From an uncultured Christensenellaceae bacterium (GTDB lineage Bacteria > Bacillota > Clostridia > Christensenellales > UBA3700): a stretch of 64,000 nt of DNA. The position numbers and the translations under genes are program-made. The notes under the pieces were generated by a model, which did no database searches, was not told the origin of the DNA, and saw only the letters and a list, made by a program, of their open reading frames with translations. Shown piece by piece: positions 42,716 through 51,919 of the stretch. Within the stretch, counting starts at the first letter, position 1. Each line of letters begins with the position of its first letter. The stretch is taken from NCBI GenBank assembly GCA_910588545.1, contig CAJUOU010000001.1, positions 1-64,000 on the forward strand, in the 5' to 3' direction.

Positions 42716-42787
42716 CTAACTTTTGTTAACAAATGTATTGACACTAATTATAGTTTGTGCTATTATATAATCACTAACTATAGTTAG
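42716..42787. promoter_or_regulatory. Three operator candidates for the divergent XRE regulator
   Basis: CTAACTTTTGTTAA (42716-42729), CTAATTATAGTTTG (42744-42757) and the perfect palindrome CTAACTATAGTTAG (42774-42787). Centre spacings are 28 and 30 bp, close to three helical turns. The left site lies next to the XRE start and the other two cover the lipoprotein promoter. Confidence 0.7.
42738..42766 (+). promoter_or_regulatory. Promoter of the LRR lipoprotein gene
   Basis: TTGACA (42738-42743), 17-base spacer, TATTAT (42761-42766). The spacer holds the middle operator. Confidence 0.8.
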
Positions 42788-42846
42788 CAAAAATTTTTAA
42801 TTTTTTCAATCAAATGGTTAGTAAATATTAAATTTAGGAGGAGAAA

Positions 42847-45800
42847 ATGAAAAAAAGTAAGATTTTTGCAGTGTTTATGGCGATATTTTTGATTGGCAGT
42901 TTGCTGTTTACATTTACGGCATGTGCTTTTGATTCGGATGGTAGCGATACTGATAATCCGGGGAATCCCGAAAATCCAAACCCGCCGACTACACATACTC
43001 ACAGTTGGGCAACAAGTTACTCGATTGATGAGGGATATCATTGGTTTGCATGTCGTGGTTGTAGCGAAATAAAAGACAAAACCGAGCATATCTATACTGA
43101 TGGTGTATGTGTTTGCGGTAAAGAGGAAAGTACCCCGATTGTGCAAGGTTTGCAATATTCTTTAAGCGAAGACGGTACTTATGCTATTTGTAATGGATAT
43201 AATACAGGAGCTAAGATAGATAGAGTTGTTGAAATCGATGCCGAATACAACGGAGTTCCTGTAAAAGAAATTGTAGTCAAAGCTTTTTTCAGAGAGCAGG
43301 ATATTGAAAAAGTTGTAATGCCTGACACTATTGAAGTAATCGGCGAACAAGCTTTTGAAGAATGTGAGGGATTAAATAAAGTTAATATTTCAAACAACAC
43401 TATAAATTTAGGTAAACGTGCATTTTCATTTACTGCCATAAAGGAAATTACAATACCGCAAAGTGTTCAAACTATAGGTAATTTTGCTTTTTGGGAGTGC
43501 AATAATTTGACTAAAGCTACTATTAATTGTCCAAAAGCTTATGTTTATACATTTTATGATTGTCCTAATTTGACAAGTGTAATTTTTGGGGAGAAAGTAA
43601 TAAGTATAGATAAAAATAGTTTTTATAATTGTGCTAATATAGATACAATATATGTAACTAATAGTGTGCAAACTATAGTTGGCGGCCTTGGGAATAAAAT
43701 AAGCGGTGCAACTGTTTTTTGTGAATCACAAAGCAAACCAAGCGGTTGGAATACTTCATGGGTATCGGCATCCGCTAACTATATTATTTGGGATTGTTTA
43801 AATAATAACAAAGATGCAAAAGGTTATGAATATGCAAGAATAGATGGAATTAAATATAACTTTAAAGATGGACAAGCCGGTGTTGTAATACAATCAAAAA
43901 ATACAAGTGGAAATATTGTTATTCCAAATAGTTTAACTTACAAAGATTCACAATATACGGTAAGTAGTATTGCGAAAAGCGCTTTTGAGGATTGTGGTGG
44001 TTTAACAACTATTGCATTGCCTAACGGAGTTAGTATTATCGCACAAAGTGCATTTGAAAATTGCACTATGCTTGAGAGTGTTGAATTGTCAAATAATTTA
44101 ACTGCAATAGACAGCTATGCTTTTAATAATTGTACAAGTCTTAAAGCGATAACTTTGCCCGATAGTTTAACGAAAATAACAGGTACTCCATTTAAAGGAT
44201 GTAGTTCACTTGTATTGAAAGCCACTCAAAAAACCAAACCGAGCGGTTGGAGTGCAAGTTGGTATAGCGGTTGCGATATATATATTTATGATTGCAACAA
44301 CAGTGTTATAAAAGATGGTATAGGTTACACAATAAAAAATAATGAAGCAGTAGTTGTTGCAGCAAAAAAATCTTTGTTAAACGCTAACATTGAAAGAGAA
44401 ATACAAATAAATGGAACAAATTACTTGGTTACGGAAATTGCAAGTAAAGTCGGTAATAAAAATAGTTCGATTACAAGTCTTGTAATACCTAACAGTGTAA
44501 AATCTATTGCAGAAAATGCATTTGGAGGATGTGTAACCTTAAAAAACTTAACAATATATGGTGGCACTATTGGAGAAAATGCGTTTTCACAATGTACAAG
44601 TTTGCAAACTTTGATATTAAATAACGGAATAACTAATATTGGCAATTATGCATTTTGGGAATGTGCATCATTAGATGCTGTTGTTATACCAAGTACAGTT
44701 GCTAGTATAGGTTTAAGAGCCTTTTCGGAATGTCCCGGACTTAATAGCATCACAATTCCTAAAAGTGTAGAAACTATTGGGGAAAGAGCAATACAGGGCG
44801 GAAGTGCTGTTGTGTATTGTGAAGTTTCAAGTAAACCCTCTAAATGGAGTAATGATTGGTTATATAAAGCAAATTCAACTATTATTTGGGACTACAAAAA
44901 TAATAGCTTAGACGAAAATGGATACTTAATTGTTACCGTAGGGGGAGTTAAATATGGTTTAAAAAACGGAATCGCAGTAGTAAAACAACAGTCTGCTAAT
45001 TTAAGTGGAGAAATTGTAATTGCAAGTGAAGTGGAATATAACTCAAAAACTTTTAAAGTAACTACGATAGGGAAAGATGCTTTTTATGATTGTGAAAAAA
45101 TTACAAGTATTATTGTTCCCGAAGGTGTTAAAGAAATAGAAGATGAGGCTTTTTCTTATTGTTCTAATCTTGTACAAGTTAGTTTGCCGGACAGTGTAAC
45201 AACGATTGGCATAAGGACATTTTACCATTGTAAAAGTTTAAAAAATATAAGATTGCCTGCTAATATAAAAATATTGACAAAGTATATGTTTGCTGGTTGC
45301 GATGCATTTGCGGAATTTGAGGTGCCAAGTACCGTTACTACAATAAACATTAATGCACTTGGTGTATGTGGTAATTTGATAAGTGTAACAATACCAAAAT
45401 CAGTAACCACTATTTCAAAAGAAGCATTTTATAATAGCAAAAAAGTAATACTTTATTGTGAAGCGGAAAGTAAACCTAGTGGTTGGGAATCGGATTGGGA
45501 TTTGCACTTTGGTTATTCAGGGGTAGAAAAGACATACTTTCCTGTTGTTTGGAATTATAAAAACAACGATTTAGCAAATGATGGCTATAGATATATAAAA
45601 GTAGATAATTTGAGATATTCATTGAAAGACGGCGTAGTAACAGTATATGAACAAAGCATATATTTGACGGGTAGTATTGTAATACCTAAAACAATAACAT
45701 ACAAAGGTAGTACATACAATGTAAATGGCATAGTTAGTGCAGCGTTTATATATTGCAGTCAAATAATTTCGGTAGATATTCAAGCAGAAATAGGAAATAT

Positions 45801-46008
45801 AACTACTCTTGCTTTTTCGGGATGTACCGATTTGTTACAAGTTAAATTACCAAAAAGCGTAATTGAAATAGAAAAAAAAGCTTTTGATAAAGTTCCAAAG
45901 GGAGCTACGTTTAATTATGCGGGTACAAAGGCTGAATGGGCGACTGTAAAAAAAGGTAGCGATTGGCTTTCTTCAACCAATGTTATTTGTTCGGATGGTA
46001 AATATTAA
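42847..46008 (+). CDS. BspA-like leucine-rich-repeat surface lipoprotein
   Basis: A 1053-residue protein. Signal peptide with lipobox FTAC, so Cys26 would be lipidated. A Pro/Asn linker and a small Cys/His segment (CRGCSEIKDKTEH, GVCVCGKEE, about 75-100) follow. The rest is made of LRR_5/BspA repeats (FEDCGGLTTIALPNGVSIIA and many variants). The repeats are grouped in larger modules, each with a K-P-S-x-W-x-x-x-W element (near residues 296, 463, 661, 873) and a YTVSSIAKSAF-like restart. BspA-type proteins bind host or bacterial surfaces. Ribosome site AGGAGG. Probably controlled by the divergent XRE protein. Confidence 0.92.
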   Translation: MKKSKIFAVFMAIFLIGSLLFTFTACAFDSDGSDTDNPGNPENPNPPTTHTHSWATSYSIDEGYHWFACRGCSEIKDKTEHIYTDGVCVCGKEESTPIVQGLQYSLSEDGTYAICNGYNTGAKIDRVVEIDAEYNGVPVKEIVVKAFFREQDIEKVVMPDTIEVIGEQAFEECEGLNKVNISNNTINLGKRAFSFTAIKEITIPQSVQTIGNFAFWECNNLTKATINCPKAYVYTFYDCPNLTSVIFGEKVISIDKNSFYNCANIDTIYVTNSVQTIVGGLGNKISGATVFCESQSKPSGWNTSWVSASANYIIWDCLNNNKDAKGYEYARIDGIKYNFKDGQAGVVIQSKNTSGNIVIPNSLTYKDSQYTVSSIAKSAFEDCGGLTTIALPNGVSIIAQSAFENCTMLESVELSNNLTAIDSYAFNNCTSLKAITLPDSLTKITGTPFKGCSSLVLKATQKTKPSGWSASWYSGCDIYIYDCNNSVIKDGIGYTIKNNEAVVVAAKKSLLNANIEREIQINGTNYLVTEIASKVGNKNSSITSLVIPNSVKSIAENAFGGCVTLKNLTIYGGTIGENAFSQCTSLQTLILNNGITNIGNYAFWECASLDAVVIPSTVASIGLRAFSECPGLNSITIPKSVETIGERAIQGGSAVVYCEVSSKPSKWSNDWLYKANSTIIWDYKNNSLDENGYLIVTVGGVKYGLKNGIAVVKQQSANLSGEIVIASEVEYNSKTFKVTTIGKDAFYDCEKITSIIVPEGVKEIEDEAFSYCSNLVQVSLPDSVTTIGIRTFYHCKSLKNIRLPANIKILTKYMFAGCDAFAEFEVPSTVTTININALGVCGNLISVTIPKSVTTISKEAFYNSKKVILYCEAESKPSGWESDWDLHFGYSGVEKTYFPVVWNYKNNDLANDGYRYIKVDNLRYSLKDGVVTVYEQSIYLTGSIVIPKTITYKGSTYNVNGIVSAAFIYCSQIISVDIQAEIGNITTLAFSGCTDLLQVKLPKSVIEIEKKAFDKVPKGATFNYAGTKAEWATVKKGSDWLSSTNVICSDGKY

Positions 46009-46028
46009 TAAGTATCATAAAATAAAAA

Positions 46029-46066
46029 ACTATCATTGCAATCTTTATAATGATAGTTTTTTTTTA
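46029..46066 (+). terminator. Intrinsic terminator of the LRR lipoprotein gene
   Basis: ACTATCATT pairs with AATGATAGT around an 11-base loop, followed by eight or more T. Confidence 0.9.
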
Positions 46067-46073
46067 TTAAATA

Positions 46074-46095
46074 TCCTTTAAAAATCGGTACTTTT
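46074..46095 (-). repeat. Dispersed 22-bp motif
   Basis: Minus strand AAAAGTACCGATTTTTA followed by AAGGA. Lies between the convergent LRR and GDPD-like genes, so this copy is not in a 5' region. Confidence 0.55.
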
Positions 46096-46100
46096 TTCAT

Positions 46101-46829
46101 TTATTTGCTTGGAATATAATTTTCGAATATAAAATTATCCGAATAATCAAGTGCGGTTAAATAACTTTGTTTATCGATAATCGTTCTGCTAATAATATAG
46201 GCGTAAGGGTTATGAAACAAAAAGTCATCCAAGTACTTGTTTGGCAGATTATTGATATCGCAAATTATAAAATCAGGCTTTATAAGTTTAAATTTGTTTA
46301 CGTTTGCAAACAGTATTACGTTGTAAATCAATTTGGATGATGACTTTTTTAAAATAACTCCGCAAGGGTAATCTTTTTTTGTCTTTTTGATATAATAATA
46401 CATTGAGTAATCAGTTGCGACTATCGCTGTTTTACCTTTATAAAAAGCAAGTTGTTTGGATAACTCCGTAATAATTTTTTTATAGATTTTACCGGCAGGT
46501 ATACGAAAAATTATACCAACTTTTCCGTCAACTAACTTTAGCACATCGTTAAGCAAAGGCACATTATCTTCGGTATTTAAAAGCTTTAGATTTTCATAAT
46601 CGTCCGAAGATATGTGTTCGATTTTTTTATGAGAACTAAGTAGCATTGCAGATTTTTTGCTATCGCAAACCACAAGCTGTCCGTCCTTTGTCATGCTTAT
46701 GTTTAAAAACAAATTATAGCCGCAATCAACCGCTTTTGTGATTGCAGGTAAAGAGTTTTCCGCAGTTTCGTTATTGTCAAAAAGTCCTTTATTGCAAATT
46801 GGACTGTTTTTTATCCAAGAATTTTTCAT
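46101..46829 (-). CDS. GDPD-like protein lacking the catalytic residues
   Basis: A 242-residue protein that lines up with short Firmicutes glycerophosphodiester phosphodiesterases along its length (ETAENSLPAITKAVDCGY for PENSLAAFxxAxxxGY; MTKDGQLVVCDSKK for LTKDGxLVVFHDxx; VPLLNDVLKLV for IPTLxEVLxLV). The catalytic HR is NK, the metal-binding E-x-D is F-L-N, the HD pair is CD, and the E of E-I-K is R. An enzyme of this fold should be inactive, so it is probably a pseudoenzyme. No signal peptide or membrane segment. Single minus-strand gene. Confidence 0.75.
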   Translation of the reverse strand: MKNSWIKNSPICNKGLFDNNETAENSLPAITKAVDCGYNLFLNISMTKDGQLVVCDSKKSAMLLSSHKKIEHISSDDYENLKLLNTEDNVPLLNDVLKLVDGKVGIIFRIPAGKIYKKIITELSKQLAFYKGKTAIVATDYSMYYYIKKTKKDYPCGVILKKSSSKLIYNVILFANVNKFKLIKPDFIICDINNLPNKYLDDFLFHNPYAYIISRTIIDKQSYLTALDYSDNFIFENYIPSK

Positions 46830-47012
46830 AATTTTAAACCAAAATACCTTAACTATATTTATAGTATAATGTTATTTTTGCTCAAAGTCAATACGATTAG
46901 TCATAAATGTAGTAAAAATAATTGATATTTTATAAAAATTATTATACAATAGATATGATAAAAAATAAATTGAAAATTCTGCTTAATATATTTATTAATT
47001 GTGGAGGACAAA

Positions 47013-48815
47013 ATGTCAGTAAGGCAAGAACATATCCGAAATTTTTGTATTGTCGCACATATCGACCATGGTAAAAGTACTCTTGCGGACCGTATTATGG
47101 ACGTAACCGAAACCGTGAGCAAACGCGACCAAAAGCAACAACTTTTGGATAGTATGGATATTGAAAGGGAGAGGGGAATAACCATAAAACTTACCCCCGT
47201 AAAAATGAAATACAACTATAAAGGGGAGGATTATTATCTTAATTTGATAGATACCCCGGGACATGTTGATTTTACTTATGAGGTATCTCGTTCGCTTGCT
47301 GCTTGCGAGGGTGCGATTTTGATTGTCGATGCATCTCAAGGTATCGAAGCTCAAACTTTGACTAACGTTTACCTTGCACTTGACAATGACTTGGAAATTT
47401 TGCCTGTTATAAACAAGATAGATTTGCCATCCGCAAGACCTGAGGAGGCAAAACAAGAGATAGAGGACGTAATAGGCTTGGATGCAAGCGAAGTACCGTT
47501 AGTTAGTGCAAAGGAAGGGATAAATATAGAGCAAGTTATCGAGCAAGTTATCGAAAAATTGCCACACCCTACGGGAGATGAGGACAAACCTTTAAAAGCA
47601 CTTATTTTTGACAGTGTTTACGACAGTTATAAGGGTGCGATTTCCTTGATAAGGGTTGTAGACGGCAGAGTAAAAGCGGGCACTAAAATAAAAATGTTTG
47701 CAACGGGAAAGACTTACGAAGTAACCGAAGTAGGCATATTTAACCCTAAAATGATAGAAATCGATGAGCTTATGGCAGGGGATGTAGGATATCTTTGTGC
47801 ATCTATCAAAAATGTTAGCGATACAAAAGTCGGCGATACTATTACACTTGCTACAGGCGGCATTACCCAGCCTTTGCCGGGGTATAAAAACGTTATGCCA
47901 ATGGTTTACAGCGGTATTTACCCCACAGACGGTGCAAAATACGGCGACTTGAAAGATGCACTTGAAAAATTGCAATTAAATGATGCCGCGCTTTTGTACG
48001 AGCCGGAGGTTTCCGTAGCATTGGGCTTTGGTTTTAGATGCGGATTTTTAGGTCTGTTGCACATGGAAATCATACAGGAAAGGTTGGAGAGAGAGTTTGA
48101 TTTGGACATAATAACTACTGCTCCGTCAGTTTCCTACCACGTAATTAAAACGGACGGCAGCATGGTAGAGGTAGAAAACCCTACAAATCTTCCTCCTCAG
48201 TCGGAAATTGATTTTATGGAAGAGCCTATCGTAAGAGCGTTTTTGTATACTCCGCCCGAATATGTCGGTACAATAATGGAATTGTGCCAAGACAAAAGAG
48301 GGGTGCATATAGATATGACCTATCTTGATACAACAAGGGTAAGGATAGAGTATGAAATACCTCTTAACGAAATTGTTTATGACTTTTTCGATTCCTTAAA
48401 ATCTAGGACAAAAGGATATGCTAGCTTTGACTATGAAATTGCGGGATATAGGCAAAGCAGTCTTGTAAAACTTGACATTATGCTAAACGGAGAAATTTGC
48501 GATGCTTTGAGCCTGATAGTTCACAAAGATAAAGCTTATGCAAGGGGTAGAAGTATTGCGGAAAAGTTGAAAGAAGTTATCCCAAGACAGATGTTTGAAA
48601 TTCCTATTCAGGCAAGTGTAGGCTCAAAAGTAATTGCAAGGGAAACAGTAAAAGCTATGCGTAAGGACGTACTTGCAAAATGCTATGGCGGCGATATTAC
48701 AAGAAAGAAAAAGTTGCTTGAAAAGCAAAAGGAAGGTAAAAAACGTATGCGTCAGGTAGGTACAGTTCAAGTTCCGTCCGAGGCGTTTATGACTATTTTA
48801 AAGTTTGATAAATAG
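47013..48815 (+). CDS. lepA: Elongation factor 4
   Basis: Ribosomal back-translocase GTPase. 600 residues, the usual size. The start is ATG 47013 behind GGAGG (47003-47007); the GTG at 47001 overlaps that site. G1 AHIDHGKSTLADR, G3 DTPGHVDFTYEV, G4 NKIDLPSA are intact, followed by EF-G-like domains and the LepA-specific C-terminal region (RKKKLLEKQKEGKKRMRQVG, VQVPSEAFM). hemW follows on the same strand, as in many Firmicutes. Confidence 0.98.
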   Translation: MSVRQEHIRNFCIVAHIDHGKSTLADRIMDVTETVSKRDQKQQLLDSMDIERERGITIKLTPVKMKYNYKGEDYYLNLIDTPGHVDFTYEVSRSLAACEGAILIVDASQGIEAQTLTNVYLALDNDLEILPVINKIDLPSARPEEAKQEIEDVIGLDASEVPLVSAKEGINIEQVIEQVIEKLPHPTGDEDKPLKALIFDSVYDSYKGAISLIRVVDGRVKAGTKIKMFATGKTYEVTEVGIFNPKMIEIDELMAGDVGYLCASIKNVSDTKVGDTITLATGGITQPLPGYKNVMPMVYSGIYPTDGAKYGDLKDALEKLQLNDAALLYEPEVSVALGFGFRCGFLGLLHMEIIQERLEREFDLDIITTAPSVSYHVIKTDGSMVEVENPTNLPPQSEIDFMEEPIVRAFLYTPPEYVGTIMELCQDKRGVHIDMTYLDTTRVRIEYEIPLNEIVYDFFDSLKSRTKGYASFDYEIAGYRQSSLVKLDIMLNGEICDALSLIVHKDKAYARGRSIAEKLKEVIPRQMFEIPIQASVGSKVIARETVKAMRKDVLAKCYGGDITRKKKLLEKQKEGKKRMRQVGTVQVPSEAFMTILKFDK

Positions 48816-48854
48816 TAATTATATTGTTTTGAAAGGTACATTTTACGTTAAAAA

Positions 48855-48876
48855 TCCAACGAAAATCGGCACTAAC
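48855..48876 (-). repeat. Dispersed 22-bp motif upstream of hemW
   Basis: Minus strand GTTAGTGCCGATTTTCG followed by TTGGA. Ends 25 bases before the hemW ATG. Confidence 0.6.
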
Positions 48877-48901
48877 TACAAAAAGACATCAAGAGTTGCT
48901 T

Positions 48902-49993
48902 ATGAAAAAATTATCCGTATACATCCATATACCTTTTTGCAAAAGCAAATGCGCATATTGCGACTTTGTGTCATTTAAATGTAATCTAGATATGGTAAAA
49001 AGCTACATTAAAGCTTTGTGCAATGAAATCGAAAGTTTTGATGGACGTGGGTATATTGTAGACAGCATATTTATCGGTGGCGGGACACCTACTTATCTTG
49101 ATTTGCAAGATTTTAAAAGCATAATAGATTGCATTAAAAGTAATTTTACTTTGAACTTGTGCGAGTTTACCATAGAAGGTAACCCTAACAGCTACACAAA
49201 GGAAAAGGTAGAGTTTTACAAGTCTCAAGGTGTCACAAGGCTTAGCGTAGGAGTACAAAGTTTAAATGATAGTGTGCTTAAAGGTATTGGCAGGATACAT
49301 ACTGCTAGGCAGGCACAAGATTGCCTTAAGATGTTGGTTGATAGCGGATTGGATATAAACTGTGATATGATGGTCGGCTTGCCATATCAAAACTTGAGCA
49401 TTGTTAAAGAAGATTTTGAATATATAGTAAAAAGCGGTGTAAGTTCGGCATCGTGCTATTCATTGATATTGGAGGAAGAGACTCCTTTATTTGATGCTGT
49501 GGATAGCGGTAAAGTAAGTTTGCCATCCCAAGACCAAACGGTAGATATGTATGACATCGCAAAAGAAATACTTGAAAAAGCGGGGCTAAATAGATATGAA
49601 ATATCCAATTTCGGTAAACCTTGCTTACATAATATCGGTTATTGGACATTAAAGGAATATATCGGGTTTGGACTTTCGGCACATTCATTTATCGGTAATA
49701 CAAGATTTTGTAACACTTCCGATTTAAAAAAATATCTAGACGGGCAAGATAAAATAACCGAGGAAGTTTTGTCCGCGGAAGATATGCGTAAAGAGTATGC
49801 TATGCTGTCATTGCGTATGGATAACGGAATAAATGTAAGCGACTATATTGATAAATTCGGTGTAGACGGCTATCAAAAATTACTCAAAGAAATCGATAAC
49901 GATAAAAGCTTTTATGACATTAGCGATAAGGCTATCGCAATAAAATCGGAGTTTATTTATATCTCCAACAGTTTGATAGCAAATTTGATATAA
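48902..49993 (+). CDS. hemW: HemW-like radical SAM heme chaperone
   Basis: A 363-residue radical SAM protein, formerly called oxygen-independent coproporphyrinogen oxidase-like. The cluster motif CKSKCAYC gives Cys13, Cys17 and Cys20, followed by DFVSF; GGGTPTYLD and VGVQSLNDSVLKGIGRIH are typical. A C-terminal HemN-C domain is present. HemW inserts heme rather than making it; no heme synthesis gene is nearby. The start is ATG 48902, since the TTG two codons earlier has no ribosome site. It follows lepA on the same strand. Confidence 0.93.
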   Translation: MKKLSVYIHIPFCKSKCAYCDFVSFKCNLDMVKSYIKALCNEIESFDGRGYIVDSIFIGGGTPTYLDLQDFKSIIDCIKSNFTLNLCEFTIEGNPNSYTKEKVEFYKSQGVTRLSVGVQSLNDSVLKGIGRIHTARQAQDCLKMLVDSGLDINCDMMVGLPYQNLSIVKEDFEYIVKSGVSSASCYSLILEEETPLFDAVDSGKVSLPSQDQTVDMYDIAKEILEKAGLNRYEISNFGKPCLHNIGYWTLKEYIGFGLSAHSFIGNTRFCNTSDLKKYLDGQDKITEEVLSAEDMRKEYAMLSLRMDNGINVSDYIDKFGVDGYQKLLKEIDNDKSFYDISDKAIAIKSEFIYISNSLIANLI

Positions 49994-50114
49994 AGTAAAA
50001 TCTATTAAAATTTTTTATATAATATCTTGATAAACATATCGATTTGTAATACAATGATAATATAATTAAGGATATTTTTGTTTTATATATACAAAATATT
50101 TGTGTGGAGAAATT

Positions 50115-50699
50115 ATGAAAAAGAAAATTTATTTTATAATAACAATATTTATATTATCTGTTATTTTATGCACGGCTTTGGTTGGCTGCGCGCCGAGCAG
50201 ACCGGATAGATATATAACTCAGCTGTTGGCATCGGAAAATTGGGGAGTGTTTTTTTATAATGAAAATGGCGAAGAGACCAGCGTAATTGCAAGAAACGGA
50301 AATATGCGTATGGATATAGGTGTAAAAGGTTCGACTTGCTTGGTAATAGGTAAAACAGCTGTAGAAGTTTACAGATTTGAAGATAATGTGTGGAGTTATC
50401 AGGTTGTTGTAGATAAGGACAAAGTACAGCTATTTAAGGAACAAGTTTTAAACGGAAATGCCAATAATTTGGATGTGACTGCTCCTGACTTATTGTATAT
50501 TCAAAATGACTTTGAGTCTAAATTTGAAAAAATAAACGGCAAATGGTATGAAAGAAATACAAAGCCTGCCTGCGTTTATACAAAAAATAATTGTTTAGTA
50601 TACGAAAAAAATAATAAAACAACAAAATATAAAATGGGATATAAAATTGTACTTCCAAAAGAGGCAAAGCAAGCCAAAAAAGATGCTTTGGCAAGTTAA
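50115..50699 (+). CDS. Small lipoprotein of unknown function
   Basis: A 194-residue protein with a lipoprotein signal peptide: KKK, a hydrophobic stretch and the lipobox LVGC, so Cys25 is the likely lipidation site. The mature part is beta-rich and basic at the end. Start at ATG 50115 with GGAGA 4 bases upstream; the earlier GTG is not chosen. It has its own terminator. No family recognised. It sits between hemW and the heat-shock operon. Confidence 0.85.
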   Translation: MKKKIYFIITIFILSVILCTALVGCAPSRPDRYITQLLASENWGVFFYNENGEETSVIARNGNMRMDIGVKGSTCLVIGKTAVEVYRFEDNVWSYQVVVDKDKVQLFKEQVLNGNANNLDVTAPDLLYIQNDFESKFEKINGKWYERNTKPACVYTKNNCLVYEKNNKTTKYKMGYKIVLPKEAKQAKKDALAS

Positions 50700-50730
50700 T
50701 ATACAAACTTGAAACAAAAAAATTCTAAAA

Positions 50731-50756
50731 AAAGCGGTAATTTAGCCGCTTTTTTT
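50731..50756 (+). terminator. Intrinsic terminator
   Basis: AAAGCGG and CCGCTTT around an 8-base loop, followed by T. Ends the lipoprotein gene. Confidence 0.9.
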
Positions 50757-50816
50757 AATTTGTAAATGTCAAAATGTAAAATTTTAACAAATTTTTAAAA
50801 ATTTTGGCATAAAGTA

Positions 50817-50844
50817 TTGACAAATTGCTATAATAGAGTATAAT
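50817..50844 (+). promoter_or_regulatory. Promoter of the hrcA operon
   Basis: TTGACA (50817-50822), 16-base spacer, TATAAT (50839-50844). A second TATAAT at 50829-50834 has no matching -35 box. The CIRCE element begins 6 bases after the -10 box. Confidence 0.8.
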
Positions 50845-50849
50845 AAGAA

Positions 50850-50876
50850 TTAGCAATCAAGCAGTGAGAGTGCTAG
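50850..50876 (+). promoter_or_regulatory. CIRCE element (HrcA operator), imperfect
   Basis: TTAGCAATC, 9 bases, GAGTGCTAG. The consensus is TTAGCACTC-N9-GAGTGCTAA, so it has two changes. It overlaps the start of transcription of hrcA-grpE-dnaK(-dnaJ), as expected for HrcA repression. Confidence 0.9.
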
Positions 50877-50911
50877 CAGTCGAATTGTACGGTTGAAAAT
50901 AGGAGGGAGAG

Positions 50912-51916
50912 ATGAAAATCAGCGAAAGAAAACAAAAGATTTTAAAATCGCTTATCGATAATTATATTTCTTCTTGCGAGCCTATAAGCAGCAGCCATAT
51001 TAAGGAGACATGTTTGCCAGAGGTAAGCTCCGCGACTATTCGCAGTGAAATGGTGGCATTGGAGGAAATGGGGTATCTTGTACAGCCTCATAAGTCAGCA
51101 GGAAGAGTACCGTCGTCAAAGGCTTACCGTTATTATGTAGATAATTTGCTTGATAAGGACGATATAGACAGGCGTATAAAAAGCTTTTCCGATTATTTTG
51201 ATAGTAATTTTTGCGATGTGGAGCAAGTTATCAAAAGCACCGCAAAGGTAATAAGTGACGTTACAAATTACACTTCGATAATGGTAATGGGCGGCGTGGA
51301 CAATATATTGCTTAAGGACATTAAGCTTGTGGATATCGGTAATGACAGTGCGCTTTTGGTTATTATAACGGATAACGGGCTTTTGAAAGATAAAATAATA
51401 GATATTCCGCAAAATATGCAAGGCAAATTTTTTGCACAGGCAAATGATATGTTGGTGGATATGTTTGCAGGTAAAACAGTTAAAGAGGTTACCGAAAACA
51501 AAAATATCATTGATGCCGCAATCGGGGAATATAAGGCTTTGTTTGACGAGGTGATGAATATACTTATCAACTACAAGCAAAACAGTGTAAACAAAATGTA
51601 TATGGAAGGTACGGATAAAATTTTTGACTATAAGGAGTTTGAAGATGTAGGCAATGTCAAAAACTTTTTATCGGTAATAAATACAGGCGAAAAACTTCAC
51701 AATCTTATAAACGAAGATGATGTGGAAATCAGCATAAAAATAGGTAAGGACGAAAATGCGGAGGACAATATGGCGGTAGTAACCGCAAAATGTGTCATAG
51801 CCGGCAGAGAAGTCGGTCACGCAATGGTTATCGGACCTGAAAGAATGGATTATCAAAAAGTATTGGGAGTACTTGGCGGCGTGACCAAGGCTATCGAAAA
51901 GATAAAGAAGGAGTAG
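50912..51916 (+). CDS. hrcA: Heat-inducible transcription repressor HrcA
   Basis: 334 residues. N-terminal winged helix (SERKQKILKSLIDNYISSCE, then SSATIRSEMVALEEMGYLVQ and PHKSAGRVPS), followed by the GAF-like and inserted dimerisation domains, and GPERMDYQKVLGVLGGVTKA at the end. Represses its own operon at the CIRCE element upstream and is helped by GroEL in known systems. grpE follows after 3 bases. Ribosome site GGAGGGAG. Confidence 0.97.
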   Translation: MKISERKQKILKSLIDNYISSCEPISSSHIKETCLPEVSSATIRSEMVALEEMGYLVQPHKSAGRVPSSKAYRYYVDNLLDKDDIDRRIKSFSDYFDSNFCDVEQVIKSTAKVISDVTNYTSIMVMGGVDNILLKDIKLVDIGNDSALLVIITDNGLLKDKIIDIPQNMQGKFFAQANDMLVDMFAGKTVKEVTENKNIIDAAIGEYKALFDEVMNILINYKQNSVNKMYMEGTDKIFDYKEFEDVGNVKNFLSVINTGEKLHNLINEDDVEISIKIGKDENAEDNMAVVTAKCVIAGREVGHAMVIGPERMDYQKVLGVLGGVTKAIEKIKKE

Positions 51917-51919
51917 GAA

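Noticed and set aside
42847..46008. CRISPR or mobile tandem repeat
   Set aside because: The repetition is at protein level (LRR modules) and not in identical DNA units with spacers. No CRISPR array or cas gene was seen anywhere in the window.
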